From: Hahella ganghwensis DSM 17046
GTDB taxonomy: Bacteria; Pseudomonadota; Gammaproteobacteria; Pseudomonadales; Oleiphilaceae
Assembly (NCBI RefSeq): GCF_000376785.1
Contig: NZ_AQXX01000103.1
Location: forward strand, 1 to 58,334
Length of the DNA stretch: 58,334 nucleotides
Reading direction: 5' to 3'
Part shown: positions 35,124 to 46,240 of the stretch, in pieces
Numbering within the stretch: position 1 is the stretch's first letter
How the letters are laid out: every line of letters starts with the position of its first letter
The notes under the pieces: generated by a model
What the model was told of the DNA's origin: nothing
Database searches by the model: none
The model's input: only the letters and a program-made list of their open reading frames with translations
Program-made: the position numbers and the translations under genes

Positions 35124-36200
35124 TCATAATGCAACTCCAGGTGGTGGTCTCACAGGCTCCGTGCTTTCCGTCTCACAAGACTTGGCTACCGCTTCCGCCA
35201 TGGCAGATGCCCACCAGGCATCCTCCAGAGAAGGCAGTAACACAGAGCACTGATAGTTTTCGTCAACGATCGACATGATCGCTTCCTCAAGAAACTCGGC
35301 GCCATACCCAGCCCAACCACCAGGGGTTTGACGCATAAAATAAGGGTTTACATAGCGATAGACATCCGCCCCATGCTCCGTGAATCCTCTGCGTGTGCCG
35401 TCGAGATCCAACTCTCCATACTGAAAGTGTAGCAACATGGATTGTTTAGTCATTGATGGTGCCTGTTCAGGCAGATTCCATGACAACAGAAATGACACCG
35501 ACGCCTCTTCCCCATCCGCTCTCCTGAACATGAAATCGGCTTTGTAGGCATCCACTGTGCTCAGGCCTTTTCCAGCCAGAGTGCCCTCATAGCGTCTGGC
35601 ATTGACCGCCACAGGGTTCAAACCGGAGATATAACGAATCAGGTCGTAAAAATGCGATCCCAGAAACCAGTTGGGGTCACTGTGGTTGGCAAAATCGGAG
35701 GCAAAATATCCTCCTGCCGGTATAGTCACAGGGTTCTGGATTGTTGCGAACCCCGCCTGCAGCTCACCATAAACGCCTTCCTGCACTCTGCGGGCAGCTT
35801 CCTGCCATAATGGGTCAGATCGTTTGTGATACAGCGTAATCACCCGACGGTTAGCCTTGCCAGCCGCCTCCAGTATCTTTTGGCAATCTTCAAGGGATGT
35901 CGCCAATGGCTTTTCCACAACCACATGGCATCCGGCGTTCAGAGCTTTCACCACAAATTCCGTATGAGCGTAATCCGGTGTGGTCACTGCCAGAATATCA
36001 GGCCTGGATTGTTCCAGTAACTTGTCAAAATCATCAAAGGCATGGGCGATATGGAAACGTTTTGCCCACTGGCTAGCCTTGTCTTTATCACGACTGCACA
36101 GTGCGATGACATCCAGTTGACCTGAAAGTTTTTTGCCGGCATATACCGGAAGGTGGCCAGCCTCCGCCCAGGTTCCCAGCCCCACCAGCGCCAGCTTCAT
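35124..36200 (-). CDS. Gfo/Idh/MocA-family dehydrogenase
   Basis: A 358-residue oxidoreductase with a Rossmann start (LALVGLGTWAEAGHLPVYAG) and the family EKP motif (HVVVEKPLATSLEDC). A C-terminal alpha/beta domain includes GSHFYDLIRYISGLNPVAV. Such enzymes oxidise or reduce sugars and sugar acids with NAD(P). Its start overlaps the M20 gene stop by 4 bp (ATGA) and pseI follows 24 bp later, so it is well embedded in the run. It is not a standard pse pathway step and probably makes a substituent or a variant sugar. Confidence 0.88.
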   Translation of the reverse strand: MKLALVGLGTWAEAGHLPVYAGKKLSGQLDVIALCSRDKDKASQWAKRFHIAHAFDDFDKLLEQSRPDILAVTTPDYAHTEFVVKALNAGCHVVVEKPLATSLEDCQKILEAAGKANRRVITLYHKRSDPLWQEAARRVQEGVYGELQAGFATIQNPVTIPAGGYFASDFANHSDPNWFLGSHFYDLIRYISGLNPVAVNARRYEGTLAGKGLSTVDAYKADFMFRRADGEEASVSFLLSWNLPEQAPSMTKQSMLLHFQYGELDLDGTRRGFTEHGADVYRYVNPYFMRQTPGGWAGYGAEFLEEAIMSIVDENYQCSVLLPSLEDAWWASAMAEAVAKSCETESTEPVRPPPGVAL

Positions 36201-37885
36201 GAGGTTACTCCGTCACTGTTTGATGTACCTTCGCCAGCAGAATCCATGATCGGCAAATCGGGTGACAATATGGCATGCACAGCAATCACCGCAGCCTCTA
36301 GAATTTCATCCACCAGCATGGTTTCCCGGGGACTATGGGCTACTTCCAGAGCGCCCGGTCCAAAAGTCACTACATCCCGGCTCTGACGGGCAAATATACG
36401 GGCATCACAACTGGCCTTCCAGCCTTTCAATTCCGGCGGTTCCGAATCATTCAGAATACCGATGGCCCTGGCCAGCTTGATACCGCCCTGGGCATCATCG
36501 GCACTGCAAAATGCAGCGTTGTGTAATTTATCGAAAGTGATCTGCCCCTGAATATCATCCTGGCTCAAATCATATTTATTTAATGCTGAGGATACCCCCT
36601 CGGAAAACGCCTGCCTCAAAAGCTCCTGAACATTGTCCAAACGATTATCGGGAAGGAACCCCTGCCCCCCTTCAAACGAGATGCTACTGTGAGATTCCGG
36701 CCATTTGGGGAGACCAAATCCTTCGTCATAAAGGGCGTCGATAAATTCTGCGGCTTTCGCCAATGCGTCACTATCTCTCTCATGAGACCCCATATGACCA
36801 CCCAGGGCATGGATGGTCAGAACCAGAGTTTGCGTCTGAGGATCCGTTCCAGACTCAAGAGACCACTCGGGGTCCTGGGCCAAGTGAGTCAACCTTCCTT
36901 CGGCCACAGCCTCATCCAGCCGTTTCTGAGCCGTTTCCTGCGCCTTTTTCAACCATCTTTGTGCATCTGCCCCTGATACTGGCCAGGACAAGCTCACGAG
37001 ATCACAGGCCGACGAAGGATGCCGACCAAATTCGCCCAACACTCCGAAGCAGGTTTGTGCATCTTTCTGGGCATGATAGAGAGGATGGTGACTACTGCTT
37101 CTCAGTCTGCGGCCAGCATCAGCGAGCGATCGTGCAATGTCAGCATATAAGCCGTAGTACTGGCGCCTGGCTTTGCTGGAGTTCGCATTCAGGGTCACCT
37201 CAAACCAGACAGCTCCCCGATTCGAGGGGTATGGCAATTGATTGGAAGGCTCCATCACCACGACCCGACTGTCTTCCAGGTTCAGATGGGTCACCGCTCC
37301 CAGTGTACCGTTGCCCCCCATCTCTTCATCAATCGACACCATGTACCTGACCGGAACCTGGGGCTCCTGACCGGTTTCCCTTTGCCATTGATGTAACATG
37401 CGTGCGACCAGACCTGCCGCCACTACACCGTTTTTGTTGTCTGCAGACCCGCGCCCGGAAATTCTTCCCGGCTCAGGCCGGCTGGGTTCAATGTGAGGGG
37501 GGACGGTATCGATATGTGCATTAAGCAACCAGTTGGCTCCCTCTTGCCCGGGGCAAGGGTCGATCAACAGGTTTGCCCGTCCCTCATAAACCTTTTCCGG
37601 TTCGCCGCTCAACTCACCGGCATAGTAGGGAATCGTGTAATAGTCGTCATCGGCAATAGACGCCGGAACAGACAAATCCCGTATCAGAACCTCTTCAGGA
37701 AGATAAGGCCTGACGGCCTCTTCAAAAATTCTGTAGCACTCCCGTTCCCCCGCTTTCAGGCGATCCAGGTCGCTACCCAACGAGGTATCCACCAGACACA
37801 GTTCCCACAACAGGCCTTCTGCCCATTGTTTCAATTCATCGCTGTGCCTGCGTTCTTTTAACCAGTCTTCAAGACTTGACGTCAT
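36197..37885 (-). CDS. M20-family amidohydrolase/deacylase
   Basis: A 562-residue protein, longer than most M20 enzymes. The di-metal site is recognisable: H124-x-D126 (NAHIDTVPP), D149 (GRGSADNKNG), the catalytic pair E187-E188 (SIDEEMGGNG) and E212. A dimerisation-type insert follows. M20 enzymes cleave amide bonds, for example N-acyl amino acids or dipeptides. No peptidase is part of the known pse route. Next to an ATP-grasp ligase and a deacetylase it may trim or exchange N-acyl groups on the diamino sugar. AAGGCGACGCT gives a plausible ribosome-binding site. Confidence 0.85.
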   Translation of the reverse strand: MTSSLEDWLKERRHSDELKQWAEGLLWELCLVDTSLGSDLDRLKAGERECYRIFEEAVRPYLPEEVLIRDLSVPASIADDDYYTIPYYAGELSGEPEKVYEGRANLLIDPCPGQEGANWLLNAHIDTVPPHIEPSRPEPGRISGRGSADNKNGVVAAGLVARMLHQWQRETGQEPQVPVRYMVSIDEEMGGNGTLGAVTHLNLEDSRVVVMEPSNQLPYPSNRGAVWFEVTLNANSSKARRQYYGLYADIARSLADAGRRLRSSSHHPLYHAQKDAQTCFGVLGEFGRHPSSACDLVSLSWPVSGADAQRWLKKAQETAQKRLDEAVAEGRLTHLAQDPEWSLESGTDPQTQTLVLTIHALGGHMGSHERDSDALAKAAEFIDALYDEGFGLPKWPESHSSISFEGGQGFLPDNRLDNVQELLRQAFSEGVSSALNKYDLSQDDIQGQITFDKLHNAAFCSADDAQGGIKLARAIGILNDSEPPELKGWKASCDARIFARQSRDVVTFGPGALEVAHSPRETMLVDEILEAAVIAVHAILSPDLPIMDSAGEGTSNSDGVTS

Positions 37886-37952
37886 AGCGTCGCCTTATGC
37901 TTTGTGTTTACAGTCATTGTCATACAGGTGCCGTCATATACAGATTTTTCTG

Positions 37953-39755
37953 TCACGAACTGCCAGGGCAAGCGACCCAACGTTGCAGCACCAGCGCTTC
38001 CGCAGCATCCAATCCAGCCAGGCGCCCCCAATGTCTGGCCCTGGCCTCAATCGCCTCTTTCGACCGGGGATGAGGGTCGTTCCGGATTTCCGAGGCGTAG
38101 GCCTCAACCAGCTTCAGCTTCTCTGACAGCACCTCATCCACATCTTCAAACCAGTTGGGCGAAAATGATCCATGCCCCAGCCCGGCCCCCCAATCGGAAG
38201 ACGAAGGCACTTCAATACTGTACAAAGCCTTCACACTGCTCTCGACAGTTGGCCGCGCCGCTGTATAGGTGGCTTCATAAGTACGTCGATGATCAATATT
38301 CAGGTCTGCCGGATGATGGGTATAAACGGCTGAAGGTTGGTGCCGCTCAATAACCCGTTCCACCACTTTCACCAGATCAAGCAGGTCGTGTCGGTCAAAA
38401 CGGTTGTCTTCAAAACGGTAGTAATACCAGACACTGACCTTCAGAGATTCCATAACTTTCTGCAGTGTACTTTTGATCTGCTGCTGGGCGCCCAGTTTCT
38501 CGCCTTCATTCTCCTCACCGGACCACCGACTTTCTGTGCCTTCTCCCAGCACCACCACACCTACTTTTTTTCCGGCTTTGATTTGTTTTAATAGTATTCC
38601 ACCACATCCAAACAATTCATCGCCGGGATGCGCGACAACAAACAAACTGTCGAGCTGGCGTAAAGAAGCTTCCTCAGCATAGGATTGCAATAACTCAGTC
38701 ACTCTTTCTGCCCCTTTTCCATCCACCACTTCCGGGCCGATTTCGGCCATGATCTTGCGTTGTTGACTGTCCGCCAGAAAGGTTCCAGCAACCGCAGTCA
38801 GCGTTTGTCTGTCCGGCATTTCCTGCGCACACCCGAGATAGGACATTGCCCCCAACTCAGTAAACAGTAGTGCCGAGGATTCCTGCCATTGATAATGGGT
38901 AAAACACAACACCGGTTTACCCAGTACCATCATTTCATAAGCTGTCGTTCCAAAGGCCACAATCCCCGCCTGACACTGATCCATCATGGAACAGATTTCC
39001 GAGGCATCCAACTCGCCATGAAACACGACATTCAGAGCTGATAAGCGGGCTTCCTCTTCCAGTTCAACCCGATTCCCCGAATAAGCGCCCCCGAGCAGCA
39101 GTTGAATTTGTCCCCGAAAACGGATATCTCCCAGCATTCGCAATGTGGTTCGGGTAAGGTTAAATGGATCTGTTCCTCCCATGGACACGAACAGGTGGTC
39201 AACTTTCTCCAGAGCATTGCTGTGAGATTCTGTTTTCTTCTCTCGAAAATGCGGCCGGATAATCAGATACTCCGGTCCGGCCAGGTAATTGATGGAATGA
39301 ACTCTCTGTGCCGGATACAGGTCAATCATGGCGCGAACATAATAGTTATTGACCGCCCCATGTCCCAGACACACCACAGAAACACCTTGCCGGTCCAGTG
39401 ACGCCATCAGCCTGACAGCCGTTGGACTCTGCAATACTTCCCGCTGACTGAGAGGGGCGTCGATCACCAGAAGAGAAGGAATCGCGGCTCCATCTTCAAG
39501 CAGAATATCCGGAGACAGGAAGCGGACCGGGATATCATTCTGCAGACCAGCGATTAATCTGGCACAGGGTTGCTCATCCGTCACCACTGACACCTGGATC
39601 CCCTGATCCATCATAAGCCTGGCCAGAGTGAAACATCGCCTTAAATGCCCGCTGCCAATCTTCTCTGAACAGGAAGCTCGAAATACAACCAGGACAGACG
39701 TGTTATCGCTTGCTTGATGATTGGCCTGCTTCTGTTTTGTCTGATTGGGAGCCAT
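37953..39755 (-). CDS. Fusion: PseG-like hydrolase/glycosyltransferase + PIG-L (LmbE) deacetylase
   Basis: A 600-residue two-domain protein. Residues about 20-360 resemble PseG (VFRASCSEKIGSGHLRRCFTLA, catalytic-type H37, SMGGTDPFNL, AFGTTAYEMMVLGKPVLCF). Residues about 368-600 are PIG-L-like (FVVAHPGDELFGCGG, H376, D379; later HHPADLNIDHR with H489). The usual motif is AHPDDE; here the first Asp, thought to be the general base, is Gly378. The domain may still bind metal but could be altered in catalysis. It is the second PseG-like domain in the operon, and hydrolysis plus N-deacetylation of one sugar in a single protein is the natural reading. Confidence 0.85.
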   Translation of the reverse strand: MAPNQTKQKQANHQASDNTSVLVVFRASCSEKIGSGHLRRCFTLARLMMDQGIQVSVVTDEQPCARLIAGLQNDIPVRFLSPDILLEDGAAIPSLLVIDAPLSQREVLQSPTAVRLMASLDRQGVSVVCLGHGAVNNYYVRAMIDLYPAQRVHSINYLAGPEYLIIRPHFREKKTESHSNALEKVDHLFVSMGGTDPFNLTRTTLRMLGDIRFRGQIQLLLGGAYSGNRVELEEEARLSALNVVFHGELDASEICSMMDQCQAGIVAFGTTAYEMMVLGKPVLCFTHYQWQESSALLFTELGAMSYLGCAQEMPDRQTLTAVAGTFLADSQQRKIMAEIGPEVVDGKGAERVTELLQSYAEEASLRQLDSLFVVAHPGDELFGCGGILLKQIKAGKKVGVVVLGEGTESRWSGEENEGEKLGAQQQIKSTLQKVMESLKVSVWYYYRFEDNRFDRHDLLDLVKVVERVIERHQPSAVYTHHPADLNIDHRRTYEATYTAARPTVESSVKALYSIEVPSSSDWGAGLGHGSFSPNWFEDVDEVLSEKLKLVEAYASEIRNDPHPRSKEAIEARARHWGRLAGLDAAEALVLQRWVACPGSS

Positions 39756-39767
39756 GATGATCCAGCT

Positions 39768-41030
39768 TTATTCAGATATCCTGGTGTCAGGCTGATCGAT
39801 GCCGTCAGTCTGAATCAGGATCGTGGAGACCGCTTTTTCCACCCGGGCAATGGCCTGCTGGCGATTTTCACCAACAGCCATCACAGACATTACTCGTTCG
39901 CCCATTGATTTCATCGGTGGTAACAGGGTGCCGATACTGAGGTCTTTCCAGCGAGGTTCAAGCCTGACAAAGTGAACACCCTCCTGAGCAGAAGCCGCTT
40001 CAACACCACTGATCTGCGTCACCTGTCCAGGTTTCGGCCAGACATAGCGCAAAGCAACACCACGATTCATCGACGGCTTCATCTGATCAGGTGACACCGA
40101 CTCGCCGACAGAGAGATCCATGACCACTTCCAGCAAGTTAATCCCGTTATGCAGAGGAATGGTTTCATAGCAGAAATAGTCGCCCGACAGACGAGCCGCC
40201 ATTTCCAGGATCCTGGCACCGTTATCGCTGATCAGAATATCGCCTTTCACGGGACCCCATTCAATCCCCAAAGCTTTCACCGCCTGTGTGGAATAGGTTT
40301 CAACCTCATGTTTGAGTTCTTCTGATAGTGACGACGGCAAGGTATCTCCATCTTCCAGAAAATAAGGCGGATAAATTTCCTTTTTATCGTAATTGCGGTC
40401 TGAAATGGCGGCCCAATACACAACCCCATCCATGACCACGCCTTCAATGCTGTGCTCTGTTCCAGTCAGGAACTCCTCCACCAGAATTTCAGGTTGCCTG
40501 GAAATCTCTCTGATTTCCCGGATGGCATCCGCCATTTCATCCGCATTGTTGATTTTCTGAACGCCCCGGGAGCCCGCGCTGTCCACTGGCTTGACCACCA
40601 CAGGCCAGCCCAGTTCCTGTGCCGCCGCTAGCGCCTGCTCCAGATCATGAGCCTCAATAAAACGTGGAGCGGGGACACCTGCGGCCCTGAAAGCTTTCTG
40701 TCTTTCAACCTTATGCGTCGCCAACCAGGCCGCTTCCACAGAAACGCCGGGAAGCCCGAGTGCAGCAGCCACTTTAGACACTGCCATCGCACTTTCTGAG
40801 GCCATGGTCATAACACCATCCAGTGGATGCGTCTCGTGCAACTGCCGCGCAAATTCCACGTTACTTTCCGCGTCACGAGTACTGATCACTCCGTAAGTAT
40901 CCGCCAGTGCAAAACCTTCGGCCTGGGGGTTGTAATCGGTCGCAGTGACACGATAGCCACGCTCTCTGGCCATTTTAATCGCAGGGAGTTGATTGGGCCC
41001 TGCACCGATAATCATCACATGTTTGGTCAT
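39768..41030 (-). CDS. ATP-grasp ligase
   Basis: A 420-residue protein with an N-terminal Rossmann-like domain (VMIIGAGPNQLPAIKMARERG) and an ATP-grasp core. K107, K147 (VVVKPVDSAGSRGVQKI), the hinge EE185-186 and the metal-binding end (ILEMAARLSGD, E276) are visible. The family forms C-N or C-O bonds through an acyl phosphate, often joining amino acids or carboxylates to amines. Placed directly after pseC, which makes a 4-amino sugar, it could attach an amino acid or hydroxy acid to that amine. This is inference; no enzyme of this kind is needed for plain diacetyl pseudaminic acid. Confidence 0.86.
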   Translation of the reverse strand: MTKHVMIIGAGPNQLPAIKMARERGYRVTATDYNPQAEGFALADTYGVISTRDAESNVEFARQLHETHPLDGVMTMASESAMAVSKVAAALGLPGVSVEAAWLATHKVERQKAFRAAGVPAPRFIEAHDLEQALAAAQELGWPVVVKPVDSAGSRGVQKINNADEMADAIREIREISRQPEILVEEFLTGTEHSIEGVVMDGVVYWAAISDRNYDKKEIYPPYFLEDGDTLPSSLSEELKHEVETYSTQAVKALGIEWGPVKGDILISDNGARILEMAARLSGDYFCYETIPLHNGINLLEVVMDLSVGESVSPDQMKPSMNRGVALRYVWPKPGQVTQISGVEAASAQEGVHFVRLEPRWKDLSIGTLLPPMKSMGERVMSVMAVGENRQQAIARVEKAVSTILIQTDGIDQPDTRISE

Positions 41031-41057
41031 TCAACTTGCCTGTTATGCATTCTAATT

Positions 41058-43261
<2,204 letters not shown>

Positions 43262-43297
43262 TTACAGCTATCCAAACATAGCGGATAAATTCAATAT

Positions 43298-43313
43298 AGC
43301 AAAATACCCGCCA
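43298..43313 (-). promoter_or_regulatory. Sigma-54 promoter of the pse operon
   Basis: On the minus strand TGGCGGGTATTTTGCT has GG and GC separated by exactly 10 bp and the TTGC block of the -12 element intact. It lies 70-85 bp upstream of pseB in a 279-bp gene-free region. Together with the sigma-54 flagellin promoter it would tie sugar supply to flagellar synthesis through an FleQ/FlrC-type activator. Confidence 0.72.
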
Positions 43314-43507
43314 TTCACCATAACATATTGATGTATATTGAATAATTTGTAGGAATAAACAGAGATAGGGATATATGGCAACCTAAGCGCTGAAATTTTG
43401 ACGTTGAGCGCAGGTGATTGATTTTGCAGCCAACCCTGGCAGGTGCTGCTGATAAAGCCATTTCACAGGGGATTGAAAGAGCAGGTTATCCTCCCATCAG
43501 CTTCAGA

Positions 43508-44146
43508 TCAGGCCTGGGATTTCCATCGACGATAGTCGTCGCCGACATCAACATCCCAAAGTGCGTTCAGCAGAGCCACCTTGAGTCCGCTGGAATTGAT
43601 GTTTGCTACGGTCGCCTCGAGTACCGATTCAGTTCCCCACTGAACATTTTCGAGACACCCGGGCGCTATTTCCGTTGTCCCGATCAGGACATACCCACCA
43701 TCATCGGAGGGACCTAATACCATGTCTGCCGAATCAAGCCGGTCAGTCGCCAAACACAAATAATCTGGCGACAATACAGGACAGTCACTTCCTACCAGAA
43801 TCACTTTCTCAAACTGCTCTAATTGTGAGGAAAGAGCATGATACATCCGCTCGCCCAAGTCTTTTCCATGCTGAGCGAATACTTTGATTTTTCCTGTCAT
43901 GTCCAATTGATGCAGATAAGCCTCATCATCCCACGCCTTATCCCACCATAGCTGCACTTCACCCAGACCAGAATCAACCAGCGTCTCCAGCGTTTTTTTC
44001 AACAGAGTTTCGTGGACCCTGGTCGCCTCAGCCTCCCCCAACTCTGGAATCAAGCGGGTTTTAACCAGACCTGATACTGGCCGTTTGGCAAACTGAATTA
44101 GAGCAATATTTTCGCCTTTTGATGCATCCTTATCGATCATTGTCAT
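43508..44146 (-). CDS. TIGR04282-type (DUF2064) arsenosugar-cluster glycosyltransferase-like protein
   Basis: A protein of 212 residues from ATG 44146, where AAGGGCGAGAA precedes it. It is a GT-A/nucleotidyltransferase-like fold: IALIQFAKRPVSGLVKTRLIP, VILVGSDCPVLSPDYL and LGPSDDGGYVLIGTTE. I recognise it as the DUF2064 family, often found beside a GT2 enzyme and the radical SAM protein ArsS, as here. It probably takes part in making or transferring a sugar nucleotide. It is 63 bp after the GT2 gene on the same strand. Confidence 0.85.
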   Translation of the reverse strand: MTMIDKDASKGENIALIQFAKRPVSGLVKTRLIPELGEAEATRVHETLLKKTLETLVDSGLGEVQLWWDKAWDDEAYLHQLDMTGKIKVFAQHGKDLGERMYHALSSQLEQFEKVILVGSDCPVLSPDYLCLATDRLDSADMVLGPSDDGGYVLIGTTEIAPGCLENVQWGTESVLEATVANINSSGLKVALLNALWDVDVGDDYRRWKSQA

Positions 44147-44209
44147 TTCTCGCCCTTCGTTCTTATATGCATCATATGCATCCATTCCTGTGTTTTATCC
44201 ATTTGGAGT

Positions 44210-44905
44210 TTACCCATAATATTCTTTCACCAGTACTTCCGGCGACACGCCACGAGCAAATTTCCAACGCAGCTTCCACATCAGGAATATCGTACGCCAG
44301 GTACCATGAACCTCCCAGCGACGACTGGAGGTAATGACAGGGTCTCTGACACAAAAGGGCTTGGAGATTCTCAGCAGTTTCCGGGATAGGTCGACATCCT
44401 CCATGAGTGGAATGTCTGTAAATCTACCGGCCAAATGAAATGTAGAGCGCCTGACAAATATGGCTTGATCCCCTGTCGCAATTCCAGAAATTCTGGAACG
44501 CCAGTTAATCATGAAGCTGATTACAGAGAACATCCACTTGCTGCCACTTAACGACACATTGAAGCGCCCCCACTGATATCCTGTCTTCTCAAATCTGTTC
44601 AGGACATCCAGAAAGCTGACCGGCAACAATGTATCCGCATGAAGAAATACAAGTAGATCGCCACTGGCGACTTCTGCACCGGCGTTCTGCTGTCGGGCTC
44701 GTCCTTTGTCACTATCGATGATGCGGTCACAATAGGGTTCAGCCACCTTCTTTGTTTGATCCTGGCTTCCTCCGTCAACGAGAATGACCTCAACCTGCTT
44801 ATCCCGCAACGGCTGCAGCAAACGTAAAAAAGAGGCGATGGTCGCCTCTTCATTCAGTACGGGTACCACTATGGATATCAACGTCTCAGTCAAGCGCTCC
44901 CCCAC
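44210..44905 (-). CDS. TIGR04283-type GT2 glycosyltransferase (arsenosugar cluster)
   Basis: A protein of 231 residues from GTG 44905, which lies inside the arsS 3' end behind AGGGGAG; TTG 44893 is an alternative and the longer upstream frame has no family similarity. GT-A motifs are ISIVVPVLNEEATIASFL, VILVDGGSQDQT, KGRARQQNAGA and LVFLHADTLLP (DxD-like HAD). It overlaps arsS by 20 bp and is co-expressed with it. The family is named for its place in arsenosugar clusters; the acceptor is not proven. Confidence 0.88.
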   Translation of the reverse strand: MGERLTETLISIVVPVLNEEATIASFLRLLQPLRDKQVEVILVDGGSQDQTKKVAEPYCDRIIDSDKGRARQQNAGAEVASGDLLVFLHADTLLPVSFLDVLNRFEKTGYQWGRFNVSLSGSKWMFSVISFMINWRSRISGIATGDQAIFVRRSTFHLAGRFTDIPLMEDVDLSRKLLRISKPFCVRDPVITSSRRWEVHGTWRTIFLMWKLRWKFARGVSPEVLVKEYYG

Positions 44906-45848
44906 AACTGCTCCCCTGCCCGGCAGTACAGCCGTAACAGTGATCCGCCACGGCGATAGGTTTGCCATTGAGATCCAGGTCAAACAATTCATGCAGCCGG
45001 ACTTTAGGCTTGTCTGAGGCAATCAGTGGAATATGCAGCATCTGATTAAAATCACAATCATAGACATAGCCTTCCCAGTCAATGCTGATCAGCGATTTAC
45101 ACATGAGCGCATCCAGGTTGTGCTCTGAATAGGAGTCCTTGAGCACTCCCATATACTCGTTAAACTGCCCCTTGGACATCAGAAAACTGCCAAACCGGCT
45201 GATCGGCATATTGGTCAAAGCAAACAATTGATTAAAAACGATACCGTGCTGCTGGAATAGCTCGCGCTTGTAATCGTTCTCCAGGGCTTCCTGGGGAGGA
45301 GGTAAAAAAGGACCACCCGGGTTATACACCAGATTGAGCGTTAATCCGCTGCCCTCTTTGCCATATCCGAGTATATTCAGTTTTTTCAGAGCTTCGATAC
45401 TCTCATGATAAACCCCTTTACCCCGTTGCTTATCCACATTTTGCTCAGCGTAACAAGGTAAGGACGCGACGATTTCCACCTGATGCTCGGCCAGGAATTC
45501 CGCCATATCCTCATACCCTTCTTCCAGCAGAATGGTCAGGTTACAACGGTCAATCACCTTGGCCCCGAGCTTACGGGCTTCTCTAACCAAATACTTAAAA
45601 TGAGGATTCATTTCCGGCGCACCGCCGGTCAGATCTATGATGCCGACGGACTTTAACTGCATATACTGCAGAATCTCGTCCACCACTTCCTTCGACATCA
45701 GCTCTTTACGATTGGGGCCAGCGGCAACGTGGCAATGAGTGCAGCTCAGGTTACATTTATAACCCAGATTAATCTGAAGGGTATCCAGCGTTTTCCGGTG
45801 AATTTCCGGAAAATCTGACACCATGAGCAACGGGCGAGTATCAAGCAT
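44886..45848 (-). CDS. arsS: Arsenosugar biosynthesis radical SAM protein ArsS-like
   Basis: A 320-residue radical SAM enzyme with the cluster motif C-x3-C-x2-C in YKCNLSCTHCHVAAGPNRKE and the SAM-binding GGAPEMN. The C-terminal region has conserved cysteines (DCDFNQML, ADHCYGCTAGQGSSCGGALD) as in the DUF3641 tail. ArsS adds a 5'-deoxyadenosyl group to dimethylarsinous acid, leading to arsenosugars. No arsM arsenite methyltransferase is in the window, so it must be elsewhere or the substrate differs. Confidence 0.9.
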   Translation of the reverse strand: MLDTRPLLMVSDFPEIHRKTLDTLQINLGYKCNLSCTHCHVAAGPNRKELMSKEVVDEILQYMQLKSVGIIDLTGGAPEMNPHFKYLVREARKLGAKVIDRCNLTILLEEGYEDMAEFLAEHQVEIVASLPCYAEQNVDKQRGKGVYHESIEALKKLNILGYGKEGSGLTLNLVYNPGGPFLPPPQEALENDYKRELFQQHGIVFNQLFALTNMPISRFGSFLMSKGQFNEYMGVLKDSYSEHNLDALMCKSLISIDWEGYVYDCDFNQMLHIPLIASDKPKVRLHELFDLDLNGKPIAVADHCYGCTAGQGSSCGGALD

Positions 45849-46043
45849 GAACAGTCCTATTGATAGTTGAGATGATTCAAGACCTAAGAGCTATGGACAT
45901 CCAATCCTCCATATAGTTCCCGAACACTCTCTCTGTTTAACAATCACTGTTCACCATTTCCGCAAAATGATCAAGTCATCGCAAAATTTGAGCACAGTTT
46001 AAACAATACGTTAAAAACCAGGGCAACGATTGAAAACAAAGGG

Positions 46044-46072
46044 TTATATTGAGCAAAAGCTTTCGCTATAAT
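46044..46072 (+). promoter_or_regulatory. Sigma-70-type promoter of tRNA-Arg
   Basis: A perfect TATAAT (46067-46072) with a GC-rich discriminator (cccgacc), 48 bp before the tRNA. A weak -35 (TTATAT, 46044-46049) lies 17 bp upstream. Confidence 0.65.
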
Positions 46073-46119
46073 CCCGACCTCAACCTTGCCGGTAGTCTGT
46101 TCACACTACCATCTCCAGC

Positions 46120-46196
46120 GCCCCCGTAGCTCAGCTGGATAGAGCGTCCCCCTCCTAAGGGGAAGGTCACACGTTCGAATCGTGTCGGGGGCACCA
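46120..46196 (+). tRNA. tRNA-Arg (anticodon CCT)
   Basis: The 77-nt gene folds into a full cloverleaf: acceptor GCCCCCG/CGGGGGC, anticodon stem TCCCC/GGGGA with loop CTCCTAA (anticodon CCT), T loop TTCGAAT and an encoded CCA at 46194-46196. It reads the rare AGG codon. An AT-rich group of small genes starts right after its 3' end, the usual position of integrated elements. Confidence 0.97.
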
Positions 46197-46240
46197 TTTT
46201 ACTTACTCAGGCGACCTCCGAGTGCTCTGGGAGGGTTTTA

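Noticed and set aside
36763-37350. Rightward 195-codon frame in the M20 gene
   Set aside because: It is antisense to a gene with complete catalytic residues; the product is His/Pro/Ser-rich without domains.
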